Assembly (NCBI GenBank): GCA_029582165.1
Contig: CM055893.1
Span: 29,105,679 to 29,169,678, forward strand
Reading direction: 5' to 3'
Source of the DNA: Portulaca oleracea
Lineage: Eukaryota > Streptophyta > Magnoliopsida > Caryophyllales > Portulacaceae
DNA length: 64,000 nucleotides
The translations under genes were made by a program, and so were the position numbers. The notes below the pieces were generated by a model. It did not search any database. It had not been told where the DNA came from and saw only the letters and a list, made by a program, of their open reading frames with translations. Numbering within the stretch: the first letter of the stretch is position 1; each line of letters starts with the position of its first letter. Positions 1 to 9,963 of this stretch are shown piece after piece.

Positions 1-262
1 TGGCGGTGACGTCGGATGTGCAAAGTGATTCGTCTCGAGAATAGAAGACCACTCTTCAGGAAGCGGACATAGCTCCTTCAATAAAGAGCGGAAAACGTGC
101 ATCTTCGGATCCCAAAAAGTCTCCGCTGCACGGAGGAAATCATGGTTGACTCTCACTTGCTCGAGGCTCAGCAGGCTCGTCAGATTTTATCTCCCGAGCT
201 CTTTCTTCTCTTCTCTGGACAGGGTGCTCATCCAAATAGCAAGCTTCTTCTCAAAAGTCATG
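1..262 (-). pseudogene. DUF7745-like antisense ORF, N-terminal fragment
   Basis: Read on the minus strand, an ATG near 262 opens MTFEKKLAIWMSTLSREEKK and hits a stop after about 24 codons. The next frame continues as a coherent protein with VNHDFLRAAETFWDPK and then ELCPLPEEW. The FWDP...ELCP..EE pattern is typical of DUF7745-type ORFs carried by plant retroelements. I infer a one-base frameshift near 205-210. The gene runs off the left edge, so length and C terminus are unknown. Being downstream of, and parallel to, the PMD remnant, it may be a second antisense gene of Tat-1 or a separate insertion. Confidence 0.5.
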
Positions 263-967
263 AGAATTAGGAGGGTTTTGTTTTCGTGATTTTGGAGGAT
301 TTTCAATGAAGAGTGCAAAGTGAAGATGATGAGTGATGGTCACATGCATGGGATGAGGTATTTTTACACCTTCATCCATGATCAAAATGGGGCAAAAACG
401 ATCAGCAAGCAATCACATAGCCGTTGCCACCACATCCCATTATTCAAGTCATTCTCCAACGGCTAGAAAAAAAAAGGGGGGGTCAAAACCCGGCTAGGAT
501 TAAACCTCAGCAGGCACACGCGCACGCATGTCAACCAGCCTAGGCCCGCCCCCCTTCGGTTGCTTAAAACCCGCCTAGGTTTTAAGCGGCCCAGGCCCAT
601 TTTTTTTAGTTCTCGCGTCCTATTATCTTGTTGTTTTATTTTGGGCTTTTCCCTTTGGCTTCAACCGGCCCATTTGTGTATTTTGGATGTCTCGGGTTTT
701 GTTATCGACCCGACCCAATGACGCTTGGTTCTGAAATTTTTGCTCGAGTTAACTTTGACACTTAATTTTTTTTTGGTTCTTTTTTATTTTCTTTTCTTTT
801 TGGGGAAGCATGATTAATTGGGATTATTCCCGTCGTAGAAAATCACTCAAAATTGCATTAATAAAGCATTCACCAAGTCTTGCATAAAATAAAAATATTA
901 CAAAAAGTCTTGCATAATAAAAAAATAAAAAATTCAAAGGGTCTTGCATTGCATTACATGTTTGTTA
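263..967. other. Spacer between two antisense ORFs, with hairpin motifs
   Basis: No coding sequence is recognised. The stretch holds T-rich runs and GGCCCA/TGGGCC words. A degenerate Tat-1 hairpin motif lies at 485-501 and a perfect one at 562-587. On the minus strand it would be the 3' flank of the PMD gene and the promoter/leader side of the DUF7745-like ORF. Confidence 0.5.
562..587. repeat. Tat-1 hairpin motif, perfect 10-bp stem
   Basis: The core AAAACCCGCCTAGGTTTT (566-583) is flanked by GCTT on the left and AAGC on the right, so the arms pair over 10 bases around the loop CGCCTA. This is one of 13 copies in Tat-1. Confidence 0.85.
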
Positions 968-3900
968 TCACCACAGGGAGCCTAAATCGCCGCTGTTCTC
1001 TGCCAAGTTGCCACCTGCATTTGAAGCTCCAGCGTTGGAAGTACCGGCCGTGCCAAAATAGGTATCCCAAGAGTAATAATCAGGACCAGGAGCAGTCTGC
1101 CTAGGAGGCGATGGCCCGGACAGGGGCACTCCTGAAAGATGTACACTCAATGGTGAAGACATAGAGTGCTCCTGTGAAGCAGCCAGCCAGGAATGATCAG
1201 GGACTTGCCACTCAACAGATGGAGTAGGCCATACAGGATCGATTCCATAGTTGGGGGCTGGCCAACCAGAAGAAGCATATCCTCCCTACCAAGAGTGTTG
1301 AGGCACATACCACTCTTGAGGACCCATGGGCCATGACGGACCCATACCAGGAGCAGGGACAGGCCACCCGCAAAACCGGAACCAAAATAGTAAGCATCAT
1401 GGGGTGCAGAACGTGAAGTAGCATCATCCGCTACGGCCTGACTACCAGGATACACTACGGATGCACCTGAGTCGCGGTCCCTCACCACTATCTCCCGACC
1501 ACGGCTAGCAGAGCGCACTGAAGTTGGAGTACGACGAGAATGAGAGGGCCGGTAGGTAGCGCTTGACTCTGAAGTATCTTCCACCCAATATGGACGGGGT
1601 TGAGCATCACCGCCATATCGAGCACTATGATACGACCCACCCTGACCAAAAGGCTCCTCCAAGGACATCTGAGCCATGTCCTATTCCATATTCGGAGGAC
1701 GACGATCTCTACTGCTGGACCTGCTACGATCCTCGGGTATAGGAGGGCTGGGAAGACCCACCAACTTATTCCCGAGATCGGCCTCGAGTAGAATATTCCC
1801 CTATCGAGGAGCGGCTTGGAGGCTCCGCGCAAGGAACACCTGCGGTAGAACGTCGAGGAGGTTCCCTAGGAACAGACTCCGCATCAGCCTCCATATCGGC
1901 TCTTTTGGTGGTATCCCCTCGATATCTACCAGAGACAATGAATGCCCGATCAAGGTGCTTCAACATGGTACTCCATTCCTTGATCATTTACCGGAGGAAA
2001 ACCCATCTCGGCTGAAAGACAGCAAGACCAGGGTTAGCCATAAGCAACATGTGGAGTGAAAAAGGAAGCATCATGAAATGAAGAATTATCGGTTTACGGT
2101 CGAATGCCTGAAGTGTGGAACACTCGCTGCTGTTCTCCACCTCAAAGAAGCCGACGATCTTTCTCCTCTCCGGTGAAATCTCCACATCAGCAGGTTTGGC
2201 ATAAGGCCCCAACTATAGATTTTATGGTCAGAAATCAGCCAAGACATAATAAGAACAAAGGAGGAAGATACATACCACTCGAGGAGCGAAGCGGCTAAGA
2301 TAGCGCTGGAACTCTTCATTGAACTCCTCCTGTGGCACGTTATGCACGAAGATGTCAAATTCTTGATCTCGAACCAGATCTCCCAAAACGCCCGGGTCGA
2401 CCCACCATGGCTCAAACATATGCGCCGGAAGATCCAGGGGAATGACACCAGGGTAGCCTCCCAAAATTTGCCTCGAGGCTCTCTCCCCCAAATACCACAC
2501 AGAACCATAAGGCCCCTCAATCAGGAGGCGAAGACGGGTGTCGTGCTCCACCAGATCCAAAGGTTGTGGTAACCCTCCGACGTTAAAAACGGCCCAAGGA
2601 TGCCAGTTCACTTGATCCTGCAAAAGGAAAGGTGCATTTAAGTATGGTATGTAAAAGAAGACGAGAGAAAGATGTTAGGAACGAAGAGATACCGCTTGCA
2701 AGTTATCAGAAATGCTACGAAAAAGGTCAAGGGTCCCCGACTTATACTTTTTGTCATGAATGCCCTCGGTAGTCCAGCGTTCAGCAGCAGGTACCGTCTT
2801 GTTTTCCTTTGAACGAACGCGTAGGGTCGAGATATACTTCTACGCCCATGACTGCATAAATATGATGTTAAATGAAGAAGAAAGGCCAAACTGCATTGAA
2901 AAGAGAAGGTTCGAACACACACCTCGAGCACCTTCCACAAGGAAGGACCATACTAGTAACGAGCCTGAGCCGCATGAAGGTAGACCGGGTCCGCATCCTG
3001 CGAGAGCCGTACACCACGATGAAGCCAGTGGATGAAGTTCGCATAGGACGCCTTGCCCCAATTCAGGTTCCGATAATATCAAAATTGAGAAGGTTTCGGA
3101 ACCACGTCAGGGAAATGTTCCCATGTTTGGCAAAAAGGGTAGCAGAGATCACGTACGCCAAGAAAATGAAGCGGCGCTGCTCTACAGGCAAATTTTGGAA
3201 ACTGGCATCATGGATGGCCAATTCAAAGTGCCTATAGGCGAGATTGGGGAGACCTTGTCGTTGTCCCAAATGCGCAGACACTGGGCCCAACATATCCAGA
3301 ACTACTGGAGGGATCTCCGCATCAAAGACCACGTCCTGCCAACCCTAAGAAAGACCGGTAATCATGACGAAATCTTTGGGCGTGACCGTCATCTCACCCA
3401 CTGGCAAGTGAAATGAGTTGGTTGAATCCCACCTTTCATCCATTACTCGACCTATGATACGGAACGTCCATTTCTTCTAGGCCTCCAGGCATTTCCAGAA
3501 AGGCATGAAGCCCGACGCAGTCAAAGTGTCACAAATAAAGTTTTCCGAGATCGATTTAGCCACCTTAAGAGGCTGTTTCAGGACGTTGGGAGTTTTCAGG
3601 TTATCCTCCTAGGTACGACGGGAAAAATTCCAGCAGATTATTTAAAATGGGGGCTTAACTGACATTTTGAACATAATTTCATGGACCCTAGCCGGACCCA
3701 GCACTAACACTGGGCTCACGACCACGGCCCATGAAGTGACCTAGCAAGCCCAAACACGTCGGCCCGAGCCAGTCCAACAACACAAAAAAATAAGGAAAGC
3801 GAGTGAAAACCCGCCTAGGTTTGGAACTCGCCAGAGCGACATTCGGCGCAAGAAGCGCTACGACCCACAAGCAAAAATAAAACCTGCCTGGGTTTTACCT

Positions 3901-4237
3901 CTGCGAGTGGGCCGCTCCTTGGACAAATGGGCCAGGCGACGTGAAAACCCGCCTAGGTTTTATTTATTTGGGCCGAGTGTGGGAAAACATTTTTGGTCCA
4001 TTTTGCTAGAAGGTTTCGTTCAAAACGCATGATCATTCAACATCCTAGCATGCATTGATCTAAACATACTTGGAATAGCTAAAAATCGGCAAGATATGGA
4101 AAATAAATTCATACTTGCTCATTTTTACGCTAAAATAAGTACAAGGGGAGAAATGCAAGAATTACCTTGCCATGAGAACGGTAAAACCAAGCGTGGTTCC
4201 AAGACTGAACAATGAGGTCGGAGGGAACCGCTTCCAT
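968..4237 (-). pseudogene. Antisense plant mobile domain (PMD) gene of Tat-1, decayed
   Basis: A two-exon start is visible. Exon 1 (4237-4166) encodes 24 residues beginning MEAVPSDLIVQSWNHAW and ends AAG|GTAAT. The intron is 4165-3609, with acceptor CTAG. Exon 2 continues in the same phase. Its reading frame contains ERWDSTNSFHLPVGEMTV followed by TPKDFVMITGL, the hallmark start of a plant mobile domain (about 3450-3350). The frame runs on through 3332-2975, with in-frame stops at the EA*KKW and GLS*GW positions. A C-terminal part lies at 2623-2228 (WYLGERASRQI, WWVDPGVL) and a low-complexity Ser/Arg/Pro-rich tail at 1677-968. The order fits one gene with later frameshifts. PMD proteins occur both in host genes (MAIL1/MAIN type, TE silencing) and in transposable elements; the role inside Tat elements is not established. 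Confidence 0.75.
3799..3961. repeat. Three Tat-1 hairpin motifs inside the antisense intron
   Basis: Copies lie at 3806-3822, 3879-3896 and 3944-3961. The first is flanked by GCGAGT (3799-3804) and ACTCGC (3826-3831), which extends the pairing beyond the core. The second has TGCCTG as loop. All three lie within the inferred PMD intron (3609-4165), between GGCCCA-type words. Confidence 0.8.
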
Positions 4238-4384
4238 TCCAGGAACAAAGTTGCGCCGATAAGATCGCTCATGGAGCCATGACTCCGGGGTTGCATCATT
4301 TTAAACCCAGATTACCTCAAAGAACAAGACTTCTTTTCTAGAGAGAGCAGGAGTGAGCTAGAGAGATGTGAAGGAAATGAGGAT

Positions 4385-4419
4385 GTGAATGAAATGAATG
4401 AGATGCCTTAGAATTTATA
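4385..4419 (-). promoter_or_regulatory. TATA box of the antisense PMD gene
   Basis: On the minus strand CTATAAATTC (TATA at 4419-4412) lies about 180 bp upstream of the inferred ATG at 4237. Between them is a CT-rich stretch typical of a plant 5' UTR (repeated TCATTCATTTC and CTCTCTAG words). This supports a separate antisense promoter. It is an inference from sequence only. Confidence 0.5.
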
Positions 4420-4421
4420 GA

Positions 4422-4968
4422 AAGGTTGGGTGAATGTAAGTCGTTCGTTTCTCTGACCCACCTCGAGATGCGAAGTGTGTTTCATTGGCCAGAAATCCAA
4501 AAGTCATCCTCATGCCACCCAAAAGAAAGACAGGGTGGCGTGGTGCATTTATGTCCGCATGTGGGTCGGGCCCACCTTGATTCCTCCCACGAGGAAAAGA
4601 AAAAAAAAAACGAGTACAAAACCCGCCTGGGTTTTGTTGCAAGCACAGTCCAGAAGACACGGCCCAGACGCCCTCGTCAGCCCAAGGACGGACATCAAAA
4701 CCCGCCTAGGTTTTGCGTCGCCTACAGCACAAATGCACAGCCCAAATGCACGGCCCAACTATTCACAGCCTGAGCCCACGAGTCAGCTCTACGGCCCGCA
4801 GGTAAAAATTCGAACCTCCTTTATTTTTCAATAAAACTAATACTCGATTTTCTCATGGCTTTCAGGTCGCCGACAAAGGGTCCACCATCGTTCAGCTACC
4901 GCACAAAAGGTCGCTGTCATCATCATCATTCAAGGTCATCAGCAGAGTTTCGATGCAATCCCAATCCT
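4422..4968. other. Non-coding region upstream of the antisense promoter, two hairpins
   Basis: No gene is recognised. Hairpin motifs lie at 4618-4635 (CAAAACC...GGTTTTG) and 4697-4714, the latter with GAC and GTC as outer arms. They sit about 200-300 bp upstream of the antisense TATA box, among GGCCCA-type words. Confidence 0.6.
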
Positions 4969-5073
4969 GAGCCACCGGCATCGCGCCCGGCGAAGTCTCA
5001 ATCTCGGAGCCATCGGCATCGTGCCCGATGAAGTCTCGACCCCCAAGGCCATCAGCAATGCGCCTAGTGAAGT
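4969..5073. repeat. Short tandem repeat, about 38-41 bp x 3
   Basis: Three diverged copies share the pattern GCCAYCGGCATCGTGCCCG followed by ATGAAGTCTC. Each contains a small inverted repeat (CATCG-TGCC-CGATG in the middle copy). It lies just upstream of the 3' LTR, where Tat elements commonly carry tandem repeats. Confidence 0.65.
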
Positions 5074-5112
5074 CCTTCGGCATCGAAAATGCCAACAATC
5101 ATCAACACAACA

Positions 5113-5280
5113 CTAGGAAAGGCTGAAACCGACACTGGGAAAGACTGGAACTGACACCGGAAAAGACTGGAACCGACACTGGGAAAGACTGGAACCGACA
5201 CCGGGAAAGACTGGAATAGACACTGGGAAAGACTGGAACCGACACCAGGAAAGATTGGAACCGACACTAGGAAAGACTAG
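5113..5280. repeat. 22-bp tandem repeat, about 8 copies
   Basis: The unit GAAAGACTGGAACCGACACC plus GG is repeated about eight times with point changes. Because 22 is not a multiple of three, the repeat reads open in more than one frame on the minus strand (FPVSVPVFPGVG-like peptides). I treat these as spurious. At 5283-5395 two further diverged copies of a roughly 57-bp unit (CATCGAC ... CGAGATCA) follow. Confidence 0.8.
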
Positions 5281-5517
5281 AAAACTCCATGAATCATCGA
5301 CATCATGTCCGATGACAAGTAAGGCGTCATTCTCGCCCGAGATCAACAACGACTCATCGACAGTCAGGTAGAGCATCATTCTTGCTCGAGATCACCTCAA
5401 AAGAGGCGCATGCCGCCCGCAACCGCGATGCAGGACTCAGCTTCCAAGCATCACTCCAGGCTTTGCAATCCAAAGTCATATCCTCATACTACTTTGACGT
5501 CCTAATCAGACTCGATC

Positions 5518-5532
5518 AAAGTGGGGGCTCTC
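5518..5532 (+). other. Polypurine tract of Tat-1
   Basis: AAAGTGGGGGCTCTC lies immediately before the TG of the 3' LTR. It closely resembles the PPT of Tat-2 (AAGTGGGGGCTAAC on its own strand). It would prime plus-strand DNA synthesis during reverse transcription. Confidence 0.8.
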
Positions 5533-5674
5533 TGTAGACACCGGAATTTGTACCAGAATAATTCCGACTCATAAAAATTAACAAATCACTTGGGCAAAAT
5601 AATAAACGGGTCATTGGGCCCAAAAAAGTCAACAACTTAAGCCCAAGAAGTTAAACGGGCCGCCCACATTTGCT

Positions 5675-5954
5675 AAAACCCAGGGGGGTTTTAATTATCA
5701 GAAGACAAGCCCACACAGAAGCAGGCCTAGAAGCGCGCCTCGGCCCAGGAGTCTCAAAACCCGCCAAGGTTTTGAGAAGAAGAGCGGAGCCACGTCGTTT
5801 GGCTCCACGTCACCGATCCACGTGTTGGTGCTCCAAAACCCGTCTAGGTTTTGAGGTGTCCAAAGGCAAAATCTGCAAGCATGCAATTGAATCCCTTGAT
5901 CTTTGCCCACGTGTTTGACTTTGCCTTTGACCTCCCAAAACCCGACTAGGTTTT
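5675..5954. repeat. U3 cluster of four Tat-1 hairpin motifs
   Basis: Copies lie at 5675-5692 (loop part changed to CAGGGG), 5756-5773, 5835-5852 and 5937-5954. The second has extra arms TCTC (5752-5755) and GAGA (5774-5777), giving a perfect 10-bp stem. The spacing is 79-102 bp. The cluster ends 72 bp upstream of the TATA box. Confidence 0.85.
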
Positions 5955-6025
5955 GATTTCTGGAGGGCATGATTTATGGGGTATGTCCCCCCATATTTTC
6001 CCTCCAAACCTCTCATTCTCTCACC

Positions 6026-6033
6026 TATAAATA
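6026..6033 (+). promoter_or_regulatory. LTR TATA box of Tat-1
   Basis: CTATAAATA sits in a pyrimidine-rich context followed by CCCCCTCC and an AT/C-rich leader (CATTTCATCAACAACTATC). Transcription would start about 30 bp downstream, near 6060. Confidence 0.7.
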
Positions 6034-6470
6034 CCCCCTCCATTTCACCTACATTTCATCAACAACTATCATCAAAATACCCTTACTCTACTCTCATTCA
6101 CATCAACCATCGTCTATACTATACTTCTCTCTAAATCTTCCATAATCATTCTAATTCCTATCATTATCATCCTCCTCAAATATCATTCCGGGTCATTTTA
6201 CATTACTTCATCCAAGCTCCAAGTCAAGGGCGAGTCAAGGGATCAAGTCAATAATTTCTACCACCTTAAGTAAGGTTCGATTCCGTTGTTTATTTTGTTA
6301 TAATTATTCATGTAATCCATTCTTTAATTCCATTACTTGTGCATATTTTGTAAAGTAAAAAACCGCATTTTATGTTGCATGTTTTGAATAATAACTTCGC
6401 GAAATTAATCAAACTTCTCCCCGCTCTCTTTCTTTCAATGTCGATTTTAGTAGATTCTGTTTTATAACAG

Positions 6471-6516
6471 GTGGATTCGAGAGTTCTTATAACTCTCAGA
6501 TTCGTATCCTTACCCC
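6471..6516 (+). promoter_or_regulatory. Conserved 5'-leader hairpin region
   Basis: GAGAGTT (6479-6485) pairs with AACTCTC (6491-6497) around CTTAT. The hairpin is preceded by GGTGGATTC and followed by AGATTCGTATCCTTACCC. Tat-2 has the same flanks at the matching place (GGCGGATTC ... AATTCGTAACCTTACCC) but a different stem, TTCGGGAAT / ATTCCCGAA. In both elements it lies roughly 400 nt downstream of the predicted start site. The function is unknown; packaging, dimerisation or translation control are possibilities. Confidence 0.65.
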
Positions 6517-6732
6517 CGAATCTAGAAATCGGGTTCGTAGACCGGAGTCTTTCTTTTCTTATTTTATGGTTTGTCGATTTCCTTAAATCGGGTTGCGACT
6601 CTTTTATATGTTACAAATTCGTTTAATTATTTAAAATATTCGATTTTTCGCATAAAAATAATTTAAGAAAATAATTTGATCCATGTCCAATATTAATTCT
6701 CGGCTTGGCATGGGAGAAAGTGAATCAGAAAC

Positions 6733-6839
6733 TAGTAAAACCTTGGCGGGTTTTACTAATTTCAACCCATTTTCTCTCTGGGCCTGGAGGCGAGAGGCCC
6801 AGCCCAGGACTCGTTAAAACCTAGGCGGGTTTCAACGAG
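6733..6839. repeat. Two reversed Tat-1 hairpin motifs near the LTR end
   Basis: 6737-6754 carries AAAACC-TTGGCG-GGTTTT with arms TAGT (6733-6736) and ACTA (6755-6758). 6816-6832 carries AAAACC-TAGGCG-GGTTT with arms CTCGTT (6810-6815) and AACGAG (6834-6839). The loop is reversed relative to the U3 copies. Confidence 0.85.
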
Positions 6840-7098
6840 CTCTGGTGGCCCGCTTGCTTCTTGGGCCCGGATTTATTAAATGGACCGGGGTTAAATTATC
6901 GTTAAATTATTTTGTGCAATTTCGAATAATTTAAATAATACAAAACGGGTTTGTAAATAAATAAAGTTTCGTCACCCCGAAAATGAATTTCGAAAATAAA
7001 AACATCCTTATTTTAGGATTAAGCAACCTTAGTCGGTTCTCGATCGATTAAGTAGCACATAATGGGGAAAAGCGGTCGCTCTTTCCCGGGGTCCTACA

Positions 7099-8408
7099 CC
7101 TAGGTGCACCTAATAAATTGCAGTATTTTCCTACTAAATTAGATGTGGTTATGTAACATATGTATAGTAAATAAATTTTTATTCTAATCACTATGACATA
7201 TATCTTTAATTTACAGCTTATTGGTTTGAGTTTGATTGAGGAGTTAGTCATTGTTATGCCTATATTTAAGAACATTGATAACCACACATTAAGGAAGTCA
7301 AATTACATTGCAGTTACATTATAGACATTAAGTTATATAGATACTACAAATGTAAAAAAAAAAAATTCATCTTTTAAATGATAGTTACATATTGACGAAG
7401 TAAAATTACATTATAGAGGTACCGATATCCAAAATATATCCAATTTAGTATGATATCTTACTATTATAGTTGGAGAATCAAGTTGACTGCCTTGAGAGTA
7501 ATTTTAGGAGGTAAAAGATATTGTGATTGTTAGATCTAATATATCAATCAATCTCAACCTTAAAAAAATATATAATAAAATAAAAAAAGAAAAGGTTGAC
7601 TATTAACAACCATGTAGATGTTAAAAAATTAACTGCAAAGCTACACTGTTTATGTGTCCTTAATTGTTAACTTCCATGTGGCCTTACCAACAAATTTCAT
7701 TGTTAACTTCCGACCCTCATCTTAATTGTCGTATGTTGTCATTATGATGGTGTGCATAGGTCTAATACATAACGTCTTTTTTCGGAGTGATTTAGGTTGC
7801 TTCTATGGTGAATTAATTAGTATTATAATTTCCTTGTGTTTAATTGACCATGTCTATGTTTGAAATAATTAATGTCTCTACCTTCCATCCCATATTACAA
7901 GAAGCACTATGTACGTTATGTGCCATATTATCCGAGTACTTACAACAATCATGAGTTTTTGCCTGTAAATCTCATTTTAACGGTCAATATAACCCTTGAT
8001 TGAGTTAATCACATCATATAATTGGAAAGAACTTATATATTGAAGCATCAAATTGTTATTAGTGCTATAAATTTTATGACAGCATCCACTTAATTTCGCA
8101 TGTTCGTATTTCATAATCTTATTGTGATTTTCGAGCATTTTTACCACATATTCTCCACTCATTTGACATCTCATTTATAATTTCCATTTTATCTTAACGA
8201 TTGTTATTTTTATTCGTCCACATCTTAACTATGATTCAACTTATATTTTTATTGTAGTTTTGTTTTACTTGATCAAACAATTGCTTCTCTCTTGTTAAGT
8301 CTTTTGAATTTCATCTTAATGTATCATCATATTCGCACCAAGCAACGCTCCAATATATTTTTAATGTATTTATATATGAATGCTCCGGTATTTTTTTCTT
8401 TTTTGTTC
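7099..8408. other. AT-rich non-coding sequence
   Basis: I find no gene, and no LTR or complete element can be delimited. Short reading frames here have no recognisable domain. It may be the body of the Helitron-like element whose 3' end is at 8434, but I cannot identify a matching 5' TC terminus. Confidence 0.4.
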
Positions 8409-8433
8409 GGGGTAACGCCCGGGTATTCGCTAG

Positions 8434-8434
<1 letters not shown>
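8409..8434 (+). mobile_element. Helitron-like 3' terminus
   Basis: CGGG-GTAACG-CCCG forms a small GC-rich hairpin (8409-8422), followed 7 bp later by CTAGT (8430-8434) and an AT-rich flank. A hairpin about 10 bp before CTRR followed by T is the canonical Helitron 3' end. No helicase sequence and no 5' end were found. Confidence 0.4.

Positions 8435-8439
<5 letters not shown>

Positions 8440-8513
<74 letters not shown>
8440..8513. repeat. (TAA)n microsatellite, about 24 units
   Basis: An uninterrupted run of ATA/TAA trinucleotides directly follows the Helitron-like terminus. It reads as poly-Ile or poly-Tyr/Asn-type peptides in several frames, none of them genuine. Confidence 0.95.
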
Positions 8514-8663
8514 TATTCGAAATTTGAAATACTCAACCTAGAGTGATTGTAGGGTTATCGACCAATCAGATTAAAGATAAAAAAAATCGATTTAAAAATA
8601 TAGTAAAAAATTTCTACCCATGAAATAATAATAAAAAATCAATTTAAAAAAATACTAAATAAG

Positions 8664-8802
8664 AAGTCTAATCAGATTAAGACTCTACCTTATCTAATTA
8701 GAAGTCTACTTCCCACCCCAATTAAGACTCTAACTCCCACCCAAATCTAATTAGGACTCTACCTTTCACCCAAATCTAATTAGGACTCTACCTCCCGACC
8801 TA
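8664..8802. repeat. Tandem repeat, about 30 bp x 4
   Basis: Diverged copies of CTAATTAGGACTCTACCTCC plus CACCCAAAT are arranged head to tail. Just upstream (8579-8660) two copies of an AATCGATTTAAAAATA-like unit occur. Confidence 0.7.
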
Positions 8803-9963
8803 ATATATAAATATCAAAACATCTTTCATTCTCTTCCAATCTGTCAACTATTAACATTTGAAGCAACCATTGAATTCTCGGCAAACCTGCAAATACAAAC
8901 AAGTTAGTTTTCGAAAAGTACTATTTCCTCGGCAACTTCACTATATATTTCGGGTTTTTTTTTTCAAATCAAATAGTGCTTCCTATTATATCTCTATCTC
9001 TTTCTTCTCTCTCCCTGAACTCCACCCTAATTTCGTTCTTGCTTCCCTTTCTCTATCTTTGTCTTTCTCTCTCTCTAACTCTCAAACCAAGAGCAGTATG
9101 CATATCAATTTCTCTCTGATTTTAGCAAATTACTACTCGAGATTTGGCAATTTCAAGGTTTTCTGAATTGCGACGCTTCCAAAACCTATCCACAAACCAA
9201 GAGCAGTATTCATATAGAACTTTATATATAACATTGCAACCAAATTTTTGTATACAGGAGAAATATTGCTTGCCTTTGTTTTCATTTTCTTGATGGAGGA
9301 ATTTTTACGTCAGGCCTGGAGAATATACCTTAGATATTAATGCTACCTAATATTTGTTGCACTTTTTTTCATCAGATTGAACATTTGTGTACCCGTAAAA
9401 TATTTGTTGTGATTATTCTTTGGACTGTTTGAAATACACTTAATTACATCAAGACTATGCATATCTCTCAAATTAAATTTCATTTAGTTTTTAGGGTTTG
9501 GTTGATTGATTGATATTTTTTCAATAATTTGTGGGGTTTTATGTAATGCATTGTTATACAAGGTGTTAGTCACCTATACACCCATGCATACAAAAGTATG
9601 CCTCTGTAAGAGTGAAACGTTATTTTTCCATCATATCTAAATCCTAATTCTTTTGTTTTAGTTTATATTTGGATAAGTTATAAATAATCTACCTTCTATT
9701 AATGATATATTAATGTGAATCCGAGCAGGTTCTCCTGGTGTACGAGTGGCACTAAAGGTGAAACATCAAGGCTACATTGCTGGAATTTAGGAATCTCGCA
9801 ATAGAAGAAAATTTGATGGACGTCAGTGTTAGGAAATTATTTAGAAAGTGGGACAAATATGCTTAACTATAATTCATGAGTCATCTTATTCATCAGAACA
9901 TCAATATAATACAACTCATATAATATCAATCGGACGTAAAATTAAACAACCCATGTGTATCAC
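8803..9963. other. AT-rich non-coding sequence, unassigned
   Basis: A TATAAATA-like word occurs near 8806, followed by pyrimidine-rich sequence that reads as a 102-residue frame at 8858-9166 (Ser/Phe-rich, low complexity). I do not consider that frame a gene. Nothing else is recognised up to the Tekay LTR. Confidence 0.4.

Larger units (their letters stand above)
1..7098 (+). mobile_element. Tat-1: Ty3/gypsy Tat-lineage LTR retrotransposon, 3' part
   Basis: The 3' half of a + strand LTR retrotransposon; the 5' LTR, gag and pol lie left of the window. Orientation is set by a polypurine tract directly before a TG...CA LTR (5533-7098). The PPT (AAGTGGGGGCT) closely resembles that of Tat-2 in this window, and the leader hairpin region is also shared with Tat-2. 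Upstream of the PPT are two tandem-repeat blocks and two antisense ORF remnants (PMD and DUF7745-like). Extra antisense ORFs between pol and the 3' LTR are known in the Tat lineage. No target-site duplication can be tested because the left end is missing. Confidence 0.85.
5533..7098 (+). repeat. 3' LTR of Tat-1 (1566 bp)
   Basis: It begins TGTAGACACCGGAATTTG after the PPT and ends CGGGGTCCTACA. A TATA box at 6026-6033 divides it into a long U3 and the transcribed R/U5 part. U3 holds four hairpin motifs, and the end of the LTR holds two in reversed orientation. A leader hairpin lies near 6479-6497. The LTR end is similar to Tat-2 (CGGGTCCCACA). Confidence 0.85.

Noticed and set aside
5064..5379. 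Minus-strand frames with FPVSVPVFPGVGSS-like repeats
   Set aside because: Produced by the 22-bp tandem repeat; open in more than one frame by chance.
8292..8546. 84-residue frame with a long poly-Ile run
   Set aside because: The poly-Ile is the (TAA)n microsatellite; the rest has no recognisable domain.
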